Part shown: piece after piece, positions 25,540 through 34,164 of the stretch
How positions within the stretch are numbered: the first letter of the stretch is position 1
Layout of the letters: each line of letters starts with the position of its first letter
Assembly (NCBI GenBank): GCA_024235135.1
Contig: JACKMZ010000008.1
Coordinates: forward strand, 1 to 64,000
Origin: Gammaproteobacteria bacterium
GTDB taxonomy: Bacteria; Pseudomonadota; Gammaproteobacteria; Competibacterales; Competibacteraceae
Length of the DNA stretch: 64,000 nt
Reading direction: 5' to 3'
Notes under the pieces: generated by a model
What the model was told of the DNA's origin: nothing
What the model saw: the letters and a program-made list of their open reading frames with translations, nothing else
The model's database searches: none
Position numbers and translations under genes: made by a program

Positions 25540-28068
25540 ATGAGCGCCTTGCCGATCTCACCGATGCCCCAACGTTCGTTCGAAGATGTGCGTACGAGCT
25601 TGACCAAAGAAGGCTTCAAACGCGACTTTTTGAATAATCTCTTTTATCTGCAGGGCAAGTTCCCGGCATTGGCCAGCCGCAACGACTATTACATGGCCCT
25701 GGCCTACACGGTGCGGGATCGTTTACTACAGCGATGGATCAGTACCGCCGCCGCCTACACCCGCCTTGGCTCGCGTACTGTCGCCTACCTTTCCGCCGAG
25801 TTCCTGCTCGGACCGCATCTGGGCAATAATCTGATCAATCTGGGCATTTATCCCCTGGCCCGGCAGGCCATCCGCGAACTGGGGTTGACCTTCGAGGAAC
25901 TGCTCGCCAAGGAGGAGGAACCGGGCCTTGGCAATGGCGGACTGGGGCGTTTAGCCGCCTGTTTTCTCGATTCCCTGGCGACCTTGGAAATTCCCACTTT
26001 GGGTTATGGCATCCGCTACGAGTTCGGCATCTTCGCCCAGGACCTCATCGATGGCTGGCAAGTGGAACGAACCGACAAATGGCTACGCTATGGCAATCCC
26101 TGGGAGCTTCCTCGTCCCGAGTGGGCGGTCGTGGTGAAATTAGGCGGCCACGTCGAACACGGTCATGACGAGACCGGCAGATCGCGGGCGCGGTGGATTG
26201 CGGAGCAGCAGGTGGTCGGCGTTCCCTACGACACGCCGATCCTGGGCTATCAGAACAATACGGCCAACACGTTACGCTTGTGGCGCGCGGAAGCCCCGGA
26301 ATCGTTCGATCTCGGCGTCTTCAACCGCGGCGACTATTACGGCGCTGTGCAGAGCAAGGTGTTTTCGGAGAATATCACCAAGATTCTTTATCCCAATGAC
26401 GAACAGATTCAGGGTAAAGAGTTGCGTTTGGAACAGCAGTATTTCTTCGTGTCCTGTTCGCTGCAGGACATGTTGCGCATCATGCGGGGACAGGAAATCC
26501 CGTTGGAGCAGTTCCACGAAAAATTCGCCGTACAATTGAACGATACCCATCCGGCCGTCGCCATCGCCGAGCTGATGCGCCTGCTGGTCGATGAAGAAGG
26601 ACTGGATTGGGAAAAGGCTTGGTCCATTACCCAGAAAACCTTCGCCTACACCAATCACACCCTGCTACCTGAAGCGCTTGAGCGTTGGCCGCTGGGCATG
26701 TTCGGCAAGATCCTGCCGCGTCATCTTGAGATCATCTACGAGATCAACGCTCAGTTCCTCGGCGAAGTGCGCACGCGCTTCCCCGGCGATGACGACAAGG
26801 TCGCCCGTTTGTCGTTGATCGATGAATGCGGGGAACGCTACGTACGCATGGCCCATCTCGCCTGCGTCGGAAGCCATGCCGTCAATGGCGTTGCGGAACT
26901 GCACTCGGAGCTGTTGAAACGGGATGTGCTGGCCGACTTCCATGCGCTCTCCCCCGAGAAGTTCAACAACAAGACCAATGGCGTGACTCCTCGCCGCTGG
27001 TTGGCCCTGTGCAATCCGCGTTTGACAAAATTCATCAGCTCCGTGATCGGCGATGGTTGGATCAAGGATCTTTCGGAATTGCGGCGCCTCGAACCGTTCG
27101 TGGAGGATGCGGGTTTCCGGCGCGAATGGCGCTTCATCAAACGCTCAGTGAAGGAAGACTTCGTGACCTATGCGTACCGGGCCACGGGCATCGGCATCGA
27201 TCCCGCCACCCTGTTCGATGTACAGGTGAAGCGTATCCACGAATACAAGCGCCAGCATCTCAACGTATTGCATATCGTTACCCTGTATAACCGTCTCAAG
27301 TCCAATCCCAATCTGGACTTGCCGGCGCGCACCTTCGTCTTCGGCGGTAAGGCGGCTCCCGGCTATCACATGGCCAAACTGATGATCAAGTTGATTACCT
27401 CCGTGGGCGAGGTGATCAACAAGGACCCCGCCGTGCGGGATCGTCTGAAAGTGGTGTTTCTGCCCAACTATAACGTCACCAATGGCCAGCGGGTCTATCC
27501 CGCCAGCGATCTCTCGGAGCAAATCTCCACGGCTGGCAAGGAGGCGTCGGGTACCGGGAACATGAAGTTTTCCATGAACGGAGCCTTGACCATCGGCACG
27601 TTGGATGGCGCCAACGTCGAGATCCGGGAGGAGGTCGGCGCGGAAAACTTCTTCCTGTTCGGCCTCACCATCGAGGAGGTCAACGCCTTATGGGCAAAAG
27701 GCTACGATCCCATGGGCATTTACCAAGCGAATGCTGAACTGCGGGAGGCGTTGGATTTGATCCGTTCGGGTCATTTCTCACGGGGAGACGGCGAGCTTTT
27801 CAGGCCGCTGGTGGATTCGTTGTTGTACAGCGATCCTTATCTGTTGTTGGCTGATTACCAAGCCTATGTCGACTGTCAGGATCGAGTCGGGCAGACTTAT
27901 TGCAATCCCGAACTGTGGACTCGGATGGCCATTCTGAACGTCGCGCGGATGGGCAAGTTCTCTTCGGATCGCAGTATTCAAGAGTATTGCGATGATATTT
28001 GGCAGGTCGAGTCGGTGCCGGTTCAGATACTGACGCAGGACGAAGTCCGCGATGGTCTGCTGCAGTAG
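25540..28068 (+). CDS. glgP: Glycogen/maltodextrin phosphorylase
   Basis: Releases glucose-1-phosphate from glycogen using PLP. About 842 aa from ATG at 25540 (MSALPISPMPQRSFEDVR); an in-frame ATG at 25489 would add 17 residues. Family blocks are complete: YLSAEFLLGPHLGNNL, GLGNGGLGRLAACFLDSLATL, the substrate/phosphate region KTNGVTPRRWLALCNP, FDVQVKRIHEYKRQHLN, and the PLP-lysine motif KEASGTGNMKFSMNGALTIGTLDGANVEI. It is cytoplasmic. No glgA/B/C/X gene is nearby. A GC-rich hairpin follows at 28133-28152. Confidence 0.97.
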   Translation: MSALPISPMPQRSFEDVRTSLTKEGFKRDFLNNLFYLQGKFPALASRNDYYMALAYTVRDRLLQRWISTAAAYTRLGSRTVAYLSAEFLLGPHLGNNLINLGIYPLARQAIRELGLTFEELLAKEEEPGLGNGGLGRLAACFLDSLATLEIPTLGYGIRYEFGIFAQDLIDGWQVERTDKWLRYGNPWELPRPEWAVVVKLGGHVEHGHDETGRSRARWIAEQQVVGVPYDTPILGYQNNTANTLRLWRAEAPESFDLGVFNRGDYYGAVQSKVFSENITKILYPNDEQIQGKELRLEQQYFFVSCSLQDMLRIMRGQEIPLEQFHEKFAVQLNDTHPAVAIAELMRLLVDEEGLDWEKAWSITQKTFAYTNHTLLPEALERWPLGMFGKILPRHLEIIYEINAQFLGEVRTRFPGDDDKVARLSLIDECGERYVRMAHLACVGSHAVNGVAELHSELLKRDVLADFHALSPEKFNNKTNGVTPRRWLALCNPRLTKFISSVIGDGWIKDLSELRRLEPFVEDAGFRREWRFIKRSVKEDFVTYAYRATGIGIDPATLFDVQVKRIHEYKRQHLNVLHIVTLYNRLKSNPNLDLPARTFVFGGKAAPGYHMAKLMIKLITSVGEVINKDPAVRDRLKVVFLPNYNVTNGQRVYPASDLSEQISTAGKEASGTGNMKFSMNGALTIGTLDGANVEIREEVGAENFFLFGLTIEEVNALWAKGYDPMGIYQANAELREALDLIRSGHFSRGDGELFRPLVDSLLYSDPYLLLADYQAYVDCQDRVGQTYCNPELWTRMAILNVARMGKFSSDRSIQEYCDDIWQVESVPVQILTQDEVRDGLLQ

Positions 28069-28132
28069 CAATTGATGCCGATCGGGTAGGTTTCTTCCGC
28101 CCCGAGATCGGCCGTGAGGGCGGTTCTCTCCG

Positions 28133-28152
28133 CGCGGCAGCTGGCTGCCGCG
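28133..28152 (+). terminator. Terminator-like hairpin after glgP
   Basis: CGCGGCAG / CTGCCGCG, an 8-bp perfect stem with loop CTGG, followed by TTCTTCG. It lies 65 bp after the glgP stop; the U-tract is weak. Confidence 0.4.
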
Positions 28153-28350
28153 TTCTTCGCAGCTTCTTCCTTGACGTTTTCCGACTATCCCTAAGCTCGT
28201 GGTCCGGGTGCGTCGCCGCGTGGCGTCGTCCTGAACTCCGGGATTCTGTGTGCTATTGTTCCCCAAAATCCCCGAGTTCGTTAGCGCCGGCTCGATCATC
28301 TCGAAGCTGGGCGTTCCGAGTTCCCCTTAATCCCTGGAGAGGCGTTGGTC

Positions 28351-29139
28351 ATGAGCGAGAGCAAAATTTCCGTTGAAACCCAAGGTCATGTTCTGTTGAT
28401 CGGATTGAATCGCGCAGAGAAACGCAACGCCTTCGATTTGCAGATGTACAGCGACCTAGGGGCCGCCTACGGCGAATTGAACAGTAACCCGGAACTCCGG
28501 TGTGGCCTGTTATATGCCGCCGGCGATCATTTCACCGGGGGTCTGGATCTGCCGAAATGGGCGCCTGCGTTCAGTCAAGGGCGATTCCCGGATTTACCGG
28601 CCGGTGCCGTCGACCCCTTGGGCGCGGACGAGAATAATCGCTTGCGTAAGCCCCTGGTGATGGCCGTGCAGGGCATTTGCTTCACTATAGGCATCGAACT
28701 GTTGTTGGCCACCGATATTCGGGTAGCCGCCCAAGGAACCCGCTTTGGCCAAATCGAGGTCAAGCGTGGCATCTATCCCGTGGGTGGGGCTACCGTGCGC
28801 TTTCTTCAAGAGGTCGGTTGGGGCAACGCCATGCGTTACTTGCTGACGGCCGATGAATTCGGCGCCGAGGAAGCTTACCGGATCGGTCTGGTGCAGGAAG
28901 TCGTGGAACACGGCAAGCAATTCGAGCGGGCTTTGGCCATCGCGGAAACCGTGGCGAAGCAATCACCTTTGGGTGTGCAGGCAAGCCTGGCGTCGGCGCG
29001 GATCGCGCGGATCGATGGGGATAAGGCGGCTTTCGCCAGATTGTTGCCCGATCTGATGCCCATCATGAAAAGCGACGACGCCCAAGAAGGGGTGCAAGCG
29101 TTTATCGAAAGACGCGAAGCGCGCTTCAAGGGGCGATGA
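28351..29139 (+). CDS. Crotonase-family (enoyl-CoA hydratase/isomerase) protein
   Basis: 262 aa from ATG at 28351, 8 nt after GGAGAGG. The crotonase fold is shown by LIGLNRAEKRNAFDLQM, an oxyanion-hole loop FTGGLDLPKWAP and VQGICFTIGIELLLATDIRVAAQGTRFGQIEVKRGIYPVGG. The two Glu of classic enoyl-CoA hydratases are not both in place: the GIELL loop has one Glu, while the second region reads VKRGIYPVGG. It may be a hydratase, isomerase or hydrolase of an unknown acyl-CoA. It stands alone between glgP and a small hypothetical gene. Confidence 0.85.
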   Translation: MSESKISVETQGHVLLIGLNRAEKRNAFDLQMYSDLGAAYGELNSNPELRCGLLYAAGDHFTGGLDLPKWAPAFSQGRFPDLPAGAVDPLGADENNRLRKPLVMAVQGICFTIGIELLLATDIRVAAQGTRFGQIEVKRGIYPVGGATVRFLQEVGWGNAMRYLLTADEFGAEEAYRIGLVQEVVEHGKQFERALAIAETVAKQSPLGVQASLASARIARIDGDKAAFARLLPDLMPIMKSDDAQEGVQAFIERREARFKGR

Positions 29140-29492
29140 AATCCAGATCTTCCTACTTGATTTGTGTGGCGAATAAACAACATTTCTGACATTGACCCTG
29201 AGGAAATATTCTGTATAGACTTTGGCGTCTTTTGGCTGACCCGCACTTAAAGGCAAGGAATCGGGTATCGGTGGACAACCATCTTTGAGCCTGTGTGGTA
29301 GGGAAACAACCAATGGAACGGAATGGAAGGCGGGTGGAAAAAGCGTTCGTTTTTGGCAGACTCGTTCACTGGGTGATCAATCCATGAACAAAGCAGCTCC
29401 GTGATGTTCGTGATAGGCGTAAACGGCGATCCCGTGGTGGCGCAATGAGCGAAAATTGCAAATTTTGAAACCTCAACAAGAGGAGTAGATCA
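29140..29492. other. Intergenic region after crotonase gene
   Basis: 350 bp with no assignable gene. A 24-codon frame at 29313-29387 has a weak AGGG upstream and may be chance. The 29456-29470 stretch is AT-rich and may be part of the promoter of the next gene. Confidence 0.3.
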
Positions 29493-29921
29493 ATGGGGAT
29501 AATGATAATGCCTGGGGGGTGCCGGCGGAGCGGTAAAAACGGCAAACAAGAAAGGATGACCTGCAATCGGTGCGAGCGTCAGGGAAGCTGTGAATTGGAG
29601 CCACAAGCCCGTGAGCTTGGAGTGGCGAATGCCCAGCAATGGATAAGTTGTACCGACGAAACGCCCCCGATGTTGGAGGCGATCCTATTTCTGGAGTATC
29701 CCTCGGACATGCCTTTGGGCACCGTGCGCCACGGCTATTACGATGCCGATAGCGAAGTCTATATGGAATGGACCAGCGGTCTAGCCTTGCCTGCGCAGGC
29801 CGTGATCGCCTGGATGCAGGTGCCGGATGTGCCCAAAGCCATTTATCAAGGACATAGGCGGGTGGTTGGACGATCTCGCCGCAAGCCGGCTCTCCATCAT
29901 CTCAGCTTCTTGGAGGGCTGA
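29493..29921 (+). CDS. Small protein with DUF551-like domain
   Basis: 142 aa, with AGAGGAG 7 nt before ATG 29493. The N-terminal part has a CNRCERQGSC cluster, a possible metal or redox site, preceded by a basic stretch. From residue 48 the order WISCTDETPPMLEAILFLE, then GYYDADSEVYMEW and VIAWMQVPDVP resembles DUF551, a small domain common in phage and bacterial hypotheticals (WISVxDxLP ... HWMPLP). The C-terminus is Arg-rich. The function is unknown. A perfect hairpin follows. Confidence 0.55.
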   Translation: MGIMIMPGGCRRSGKNGKQERMTCNRCERQGSCELEPQARELGVANAQQWISCTDETPPMLEAILFLEYPSDMPLGTVRHGYYDADSEVYMEWTSGLALPAQAVIAWMQVPDVPKAIYQGHRRVVGRSRRKPALHHLSFLEG

Positions 29922-29950
29922 AGGCGTTCTCATGAAATGTGTCGGTTGAT

Positions 29951-29982
29951 AATCCACCGCAATGATCTCATTGCGGTGGATT
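29951..29982. terminator. Perfect 14-bp hairpin between convergent genes
   Basis: AATCCACCGCAATG pairs perfectly with CATTGCGGTGGATT across a 4-nt loop. It lies between the ends of two converging genes, so it could serve both. There is no T-tract on either side, so it may be an mRNA 3' stabiliser or a Rho-type terminator hairpin. Confidence 0.5.
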
Positions 29983-30027
29983 AGAAGACTCGCGCATCCG
30001 ATTGTAGTACGCAGTCGACTCCCTCGG

Positions 30028-30720
30028 TTATTCACCGATCCCCATCAATTCCACATCAAAGATCAATACCGCATTCGGTCCGATCTTATCTCCTGCGCCG
30101 CGCTCGCCATAGGCTAAATTCGCCGGCACAAACAAGCGATAGGTGCTGCCTACCGGCATGAGTTGTAAGGCTTCGGTCCAGCCGGGGATTACGCCCTTGA
30201 CCGGGAAGGATACGGGTTTGCCGCGTTTGTATGAACTATCAAATTCGGTTCCATCCAGCAAAGTGCCTTTGTAATTAACCGTGACCTTATCGGTATCCTT
30301 GGGTTTGGGGCCCTCTCCTGTCTTGATGACTTGGTATTGCAAGCCGCTCGCTGTCGTGATCACCCCATCCTTGCCTTTGTTCGCGGCCAGAAAAACGGCC
30401 CCTTCCTTCTGATTTTTCTCGCCAAGCGCCTTGGCTTCCTCAGCATGCTTCTCCTGCATTTTCTGGAAATAGCTTTGTTTGATTTCTTGAGCTTGTTCAA
30501 GCGTCAACAGGGGCTTCTTACCATTTAGGGTATCCTCAATGGCCTGTTTCAAGGTGTCCACATCGATTTCGATCTTGCCCTGCTTGAGCGAATTGCCAAT
30601 ATCCATACCCAGCACGTAGCTGAGTTTCTTAACGTCCGTGTCCAGTTCTTCGGACAAGACACGGGCGCTTAGACCCACGGTCAGAAACGCGGCCAATAAC
30701 AACTGCACAGTCATTCGCAT
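30028..30720 (-). CDS. fkpA: FKBP-type peptidyl-prolyl isomerase (FkpA/Mip type)
   Basis: 230 aa with a signal peptide (MRMTVQLLLAAFLTVGLSARVLS). An N-terminal helical dimerisation domain (KKLSYVLGMDIGNSL to about residue 110) is followed by the FKBP domain (about 125-230): GLQYQVIKTGEGPKPKDTDKVTVNYKGTLLDGTEFDSSYKRGKP, VIPGWTEALQLMPVG and NLAYGERGAGDKIGPNAVLIFDVEL. Active-site Tyr, Phe, Asp, Trp and Tyr are present. A periplasmic folding helper. Confidence 0.93.
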   Translation of the reverse strand: MRMTVQLLLAAFLTVGLSARVLSEELDTDVKKLSYVLGMDIGNSLKQGKIEIDVDTLKQAIEDTLNGKKPLLTLEQAQEIKQSYFQKMQEKHAEEAKALGEKNQKEGAVFLAANKGKDGVITTASGLQYQVIKTGEGPKPKDTDKVTVNYKGTLLDGTEFDSSYKRGKPVSFPVKGVIPGWTEALQLMPVGSTYRLFVPANLAYGERGAGDKIGPNAVLIFDVELMGIGE

Positions 30721-31151
30721 GAATAGTTCCTTGCGGTAGTTTCTAGGGAATGGAGCCGGTTTAGGAAGGCCGGCCGGTATAGGAGGAAGAATGCTTGATT
30801 TTAACTTGGGCGAGCTATAGTCATAACAATAATCATACAGAATTCATCTCATCAGGTGCAGTGCCTAATCATTACGATATAAGGGTCAGGCACGATGACT
30901 CGGGTATTTCCGTCGTCTATCCGGCAATATCTGGGCGAAGCCACGTAATCGTGCTAGCCTCAAAAGAAAAATTATGTTTTGGCAACCCGCACCTCGAATG
31001 AAGTCGTTCTCAGTCTCTTTCGGCTTATTGCGCGTGTCAAACACCGGCCACGATTATCACAACCGGTCCAGTCGAGACATTCAGGCCGTAATCCGGGGCA
31101 AGGTAGCGATATTTCCTTTTCTAAGGCTGATTTTGCCGCTAACTCGAGATC
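30721..31151. other. Divergent intergenic region fkpA / diguanylate cyclase
   Basis: About 430 bp. It contains a TGCAGTGCC sequence at 30858-30866, weakly like the boxes before phaZ, and a short inverted repeat GTGCCT/AGGCAC (30861-30866, 30888-30893). No gene is supported. Confidence 0.3.
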
Positions 31152-33929
31152 TTGGAATTGCATACTCTCTTTATCTATTGCGTCGACCCGCTGGGCAATG
31201 TATTGGTCCTGCTGGGGTTGACACTGGTTTTCTGTTCATTCCAGCAAATATTTTCGCAACTGACCGGCGGTCAGTTCGTTCTTGCTCTCGGTTTGGGGTG
31301 CGGAGGCATTGCCGTCGTCACTCGGGCATTTGCTATTGACACCGGGATCGGCCCGCCGTTCGCCGTGGATGGAATCGCTGTGGCGGGCGCGGCGGTGTTT
31401 GGGGGGCCGTGGGCAGCCCTGCTCAGCGCGATACCGGCGGGAACTTTCCGGTTTATGTTGAGCGAGCCATTGCTGACGGTCGGGATGGATATCGTGGCGG
31501 CGGCCGTGATCGGGGCCGCTTTTCATCAGTTTTGGGGCGCCCGTGGTCGTACGATCGTTGCGGCCCATTTTTGGGGATTGGGTGTCATTCTGGCGTTATG
31601 CGGTGCCGTCGTTCCGCTGCTGGAAATCGGAGCCGATGGGCTGACGTGGACTCAAGCGATGGCGGGTAGCGCCCGTTTGTTCGTGGCTGCACTGGTTGGG
31701 TATCCGTTAGGCGTGTTTCTGTTTTGCCGCTTCATCAAGTTGCAAATTCAGCAGAATGACGCCCTGGCCACCTTGGAAATCGCCAACGACAAACTGGGGG
31801 GTCGTGCCCACAGCTTGGAAGTCGACAAGCAGAATCTGCAAGCCGAACTCCGGCAATTACGGGGTATGGAACAGGCTCTGCGCGAAAACGAGGAAAAATT
31901 TCGGGCTATTACCGAGCAATCCGGGGAAGGCTTGCTGATTACCAATGCCGAGGGCGCGCATTTGCTGGTCAATCCCAAGTTTTGTGCGCTGACGGGTTAC
32001 TCGGCCGCTGAGCTGCAAGGAATGACCATCCAGGATCTTTTGCCCAAGGATTCCCGTATTTCCTTGTTTCCCAAAGTGATGGCGGATCAAAGTGGACAAC
32101 GGGAAGTCACCATAACGCGCAAGGACGGTACCCTGTTCCAGGCCGAAATCGGGGGCTATCCGATTAATCTGGGCAAACGCAAGCTGGCTTTGGGCATCGT
32201 GCGCGACATCAGCGCCCGGAAACAGGCCGAAGCCGCGCTCCGCGAAAGCGAGGAGCATTTTCGCAATCTGGTTCAGGGTTCCTTGCAAGGCATCGTCATC
32301 GAGCGATCGGGCAAGCCGCTGTTCGTCAATCAGGCTTACGCCGCCATGTTCGGCTATGACAGCGTGGAAGAGATTCTGCAACTGGAATCCCTGAATGTGT
32401 TGTGCGCCCCCGACGATAGGGAGCGATTGAATCAATATCGTGTCTCCAACCAGGCGGAATCGCTGCCAACGCAATATGAATACCGGGGGATCAGCAAAGA
32501 GGGTCAGCTGATTTGGTTGGAGGCGCAAACGCGTACGGTGAACTGGCAGGGCATGTGCGCCTTGCAGTCCACGGTGGTGAACATCAGCGCGCGTAAAGAG
32601 TACCAGGAACAACTGCTGCGCCAGGCCCATTTCGACAAGATCACCAATTTACCCAACCGGGTTTTGGCGCTGGACCGCTTGAATCAGTCGTTGGTCAGAG
32701 CCCAGCGGCGTCAGTCGAAGGTGGGTGTGATGTTCATCGACCTGGATCGTTTCAAGCAGATCAATGACACCCTGGGCCATGGGATAGGCGATACCCTGCT
32801 GGGTCTGGCGGGGGAAAGACTGTTGACGTGCGTACGCAGGGAAGACACGGTGGCCCGCCTGGGCGGCGACGAGTTCACCATTATTTTGCCCGATCTGCGA
32901 TTGCCGATGGACGTTGTCCTGGTTGCAGGCAAGATTGTCGAGGTCTTTGGCAAATCCTTCGCGATCAATAACTATGAGGTGTTCGTGACACCGAGTATCG
33001 GCATCACACTTTACCCGGACGACGCCGAGGATGCGGATACCTTGATGCGCAACGCCGATGCCGCCATGTATCAGGCCAAGGAAGCGGGACGTAACAATTA
33101 TCAGTTCTATACCCCGATACTCAACGAAAAAGCCGTGCGACGTTTGAAAATCGATTCGCTGTTGCGTCAGGCGCTGGATCGCCGGGAATTGAATGTGCAT
33201 TATCAGCCGATCATCGATTTGCGCTCGGGCCAGGTGGTCGCCGTAGAGGCGCTCTGTCGTTGGTACAATCCGGAACTCGGTCACGTCACCCCGGACGAGT
33301 TTATTCCGATCGCCGAGGAAACCGGTTTGATCATAGATATCGGTGAGTGGGTTCTGGTGACCGCCTGCCATCAGATGCGCGCATGGCAGAGTGAGGGATT
33401 GCCACCCTTGCGACTGGCGGTCAACGTATCCAGCCGACAGTTCCGCAATAGTCGCTTGGTGCAGGTGGTCATGCGCGTGCTGCGCGATAGCGATCTGCAA
33501 CCGGATTTTTTGGAACTGGAAATCACGGAGAGTCTGTTGATGAACGATTTGCCGGAAGTTTCCGCGATCCTGCGCAATTTAAACGACCTGGGCGTACGCC
33601 TTTCGGTCGATGATTTCGGTATCGGATATTCTTCGTTGAGCTATCTGCGAAGATTCCCGGTGGATATGCTGAAGATCGACAAATCCTTCATCGGCGACAT
33701 CACCACCGATCCCGATGACATGACCCTGGTCGATGCGATCATCGCAATGGGCCGGAGCCTGGGGCTCGAAGTGGCCGCCGAAGGCGTGGAAACCCGCGCG
33801 CAGTTGGAGTTGATTCGGGAACGCGGGTGCGACTTGGCTCAGGGTTTTCATTTCGGCCGGCCTTTGCCGCCGGATCGTTTCGTGGTCTTGTTCCGGGATT
33901 GGCTGCGCGCCGGAGACGGCATCCTATAA
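31152..33929 (+). CDS. Membrane c-di-GMP protein: 5TM-PAS-PAS-GGDEF-EAL
   Basis: 925 aa. The N-terminal 200 residues hold five or six hydrophobic segments of the 5TM-5TMR_LYT type (GPPFAVDGIAVAGAAVFGGPWAALLSAIPAGTFR). A short coiled coil (about 205-240), two PAS domains (about 240-355 and 365-485), GGDEF (GGDEF at 571-575 with an RRED inhibitory site five residues before) and EAL (EAL at 699-701; ITES and DDFGIGYSS kept) follow. Both catalytic sites look intact, so it may make and break c-di-GMP in response to a signal. The start is TTG at 31152 with a weak ribosome site; an alternative start could not be excluded. Confidence 0.92.
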   Translation: MELHTLFIYCVDPLGNVLVLLGLTLVFCSFQQIFSQLTGGQFVLALGLGCGGIAVVTRAFAIDTGIGPPFAVDGIAVAGAAVFGGPWAALLSAIPAGTFRFMLSEPLLTVGMDIVAAAVIGAAFHQFWGARGRTIVAAHFWGLGVILALCGAVVPLLEIGADGLTWTQAMAGSARLFVAALVGYPLGVFLFCRFIKLQIQQNDALATLEIANDKLGGRAHSLEVDKQNLQAELRQLRGMEQALRENEEKFRAITEQSGEGLLITNAEGAHLLVNPKFCALTGYSAAELQGMTIQDLLPKDSRISLFPKVMADQSGQREVTITRKDGTLFQAEIGGYPINLGKRKLALGIVRDISARKQAEAALRESEEHFRNLVQGSLQGIVIERSGKPLFVNQAYAAMFGYDSVEEILQLESLNVLCAPDDRERLNQYRVSNQAESLPTQYEYRGISKEGQLIWLEAQTRTVNWQGMCALQSTVVNISARKEYQEQLLRQAHFDKITNLPNRVLALDRLNQSLVRAQRRQSKVGVMFIDLDRFKQINDTLGHGIGDTLLGLAGERLLTCVRREDTVARLGGDEFTIILPDLRLPMDVVLVAGKIVEVFGKSFAINNYEVFVTPSIGITLYPDDAEDADTLMRNADAAMYQAKEAGRNNYQFYTPILNEKAVRRLKIDSLLRQALDRRELNVHYQPIIDLRSGQVVAVEALCRWYNPELGHVTPDEFIPIAEETGLIIDIGEWVLVTACHQMRAWQSEGLPPLRLAVNVSSRQFRNSRLVQVVMRVLRDSDLQPDFLELEITESLLMNDLPEVSAILRNLNDLGVRLSVDDFGIGYSSLSYLRRFPVDMLKIDKSFIGDITTDPDDMTLVDAIIAMGRSLGLEVAAEGVETRAQLELIRERGCDLAQGFHFGRPLPPDRFVVLFRDWLRAGDGIL

Positions 33930-34019
33930 CACGGGCGTGACCGTTTTGAGGCCGGTTTTTCCGGCAAGGGATTTCCGTATTTTCAAACCCCGCGATCTGT
34001 GTTTCAATCATGACCGGCA

Positions 34020-34100
34020 GAAGCGGGGGTGCTCTCGAAAACCGGGGGCTGAGAAATACCCTTAGAACCTGATCTGGGTAATACCAGCGCAGGGAAGCTG
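34020..34100 (+). promoter_or_regulatory. TPP riboswitch (THI box)
   Basis: Contains the conserved TPP aptamer elements in order: GGGGGTGC (34025-34032), GGGGCTGAGA-like stretch (34045-34054), ACCCTTAGAACCTGATCTGG (34058-34077), and TAATACCAGCGCAGGGAA (34079-34096). It lies 65 bp before thiC and would turn thiC off when thiamine pyrophosphate is high, probably by hiding the ribosome site. Confidence 0.93.
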
Positions 34101-34164
34101 TGGACATGGCGTGCACTCCCGATTCTCCTCGTTTTCCCACGCCCAATCCATGAGGATAACGCCC

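Noticed and set aside
30858..30893. TGCAGTGCC box and small inverted repeat before the GGDEF-EAL gene
   Set aside because: A single imperfect box with 6-bp arms and no promoter aligned to it; likely chance.
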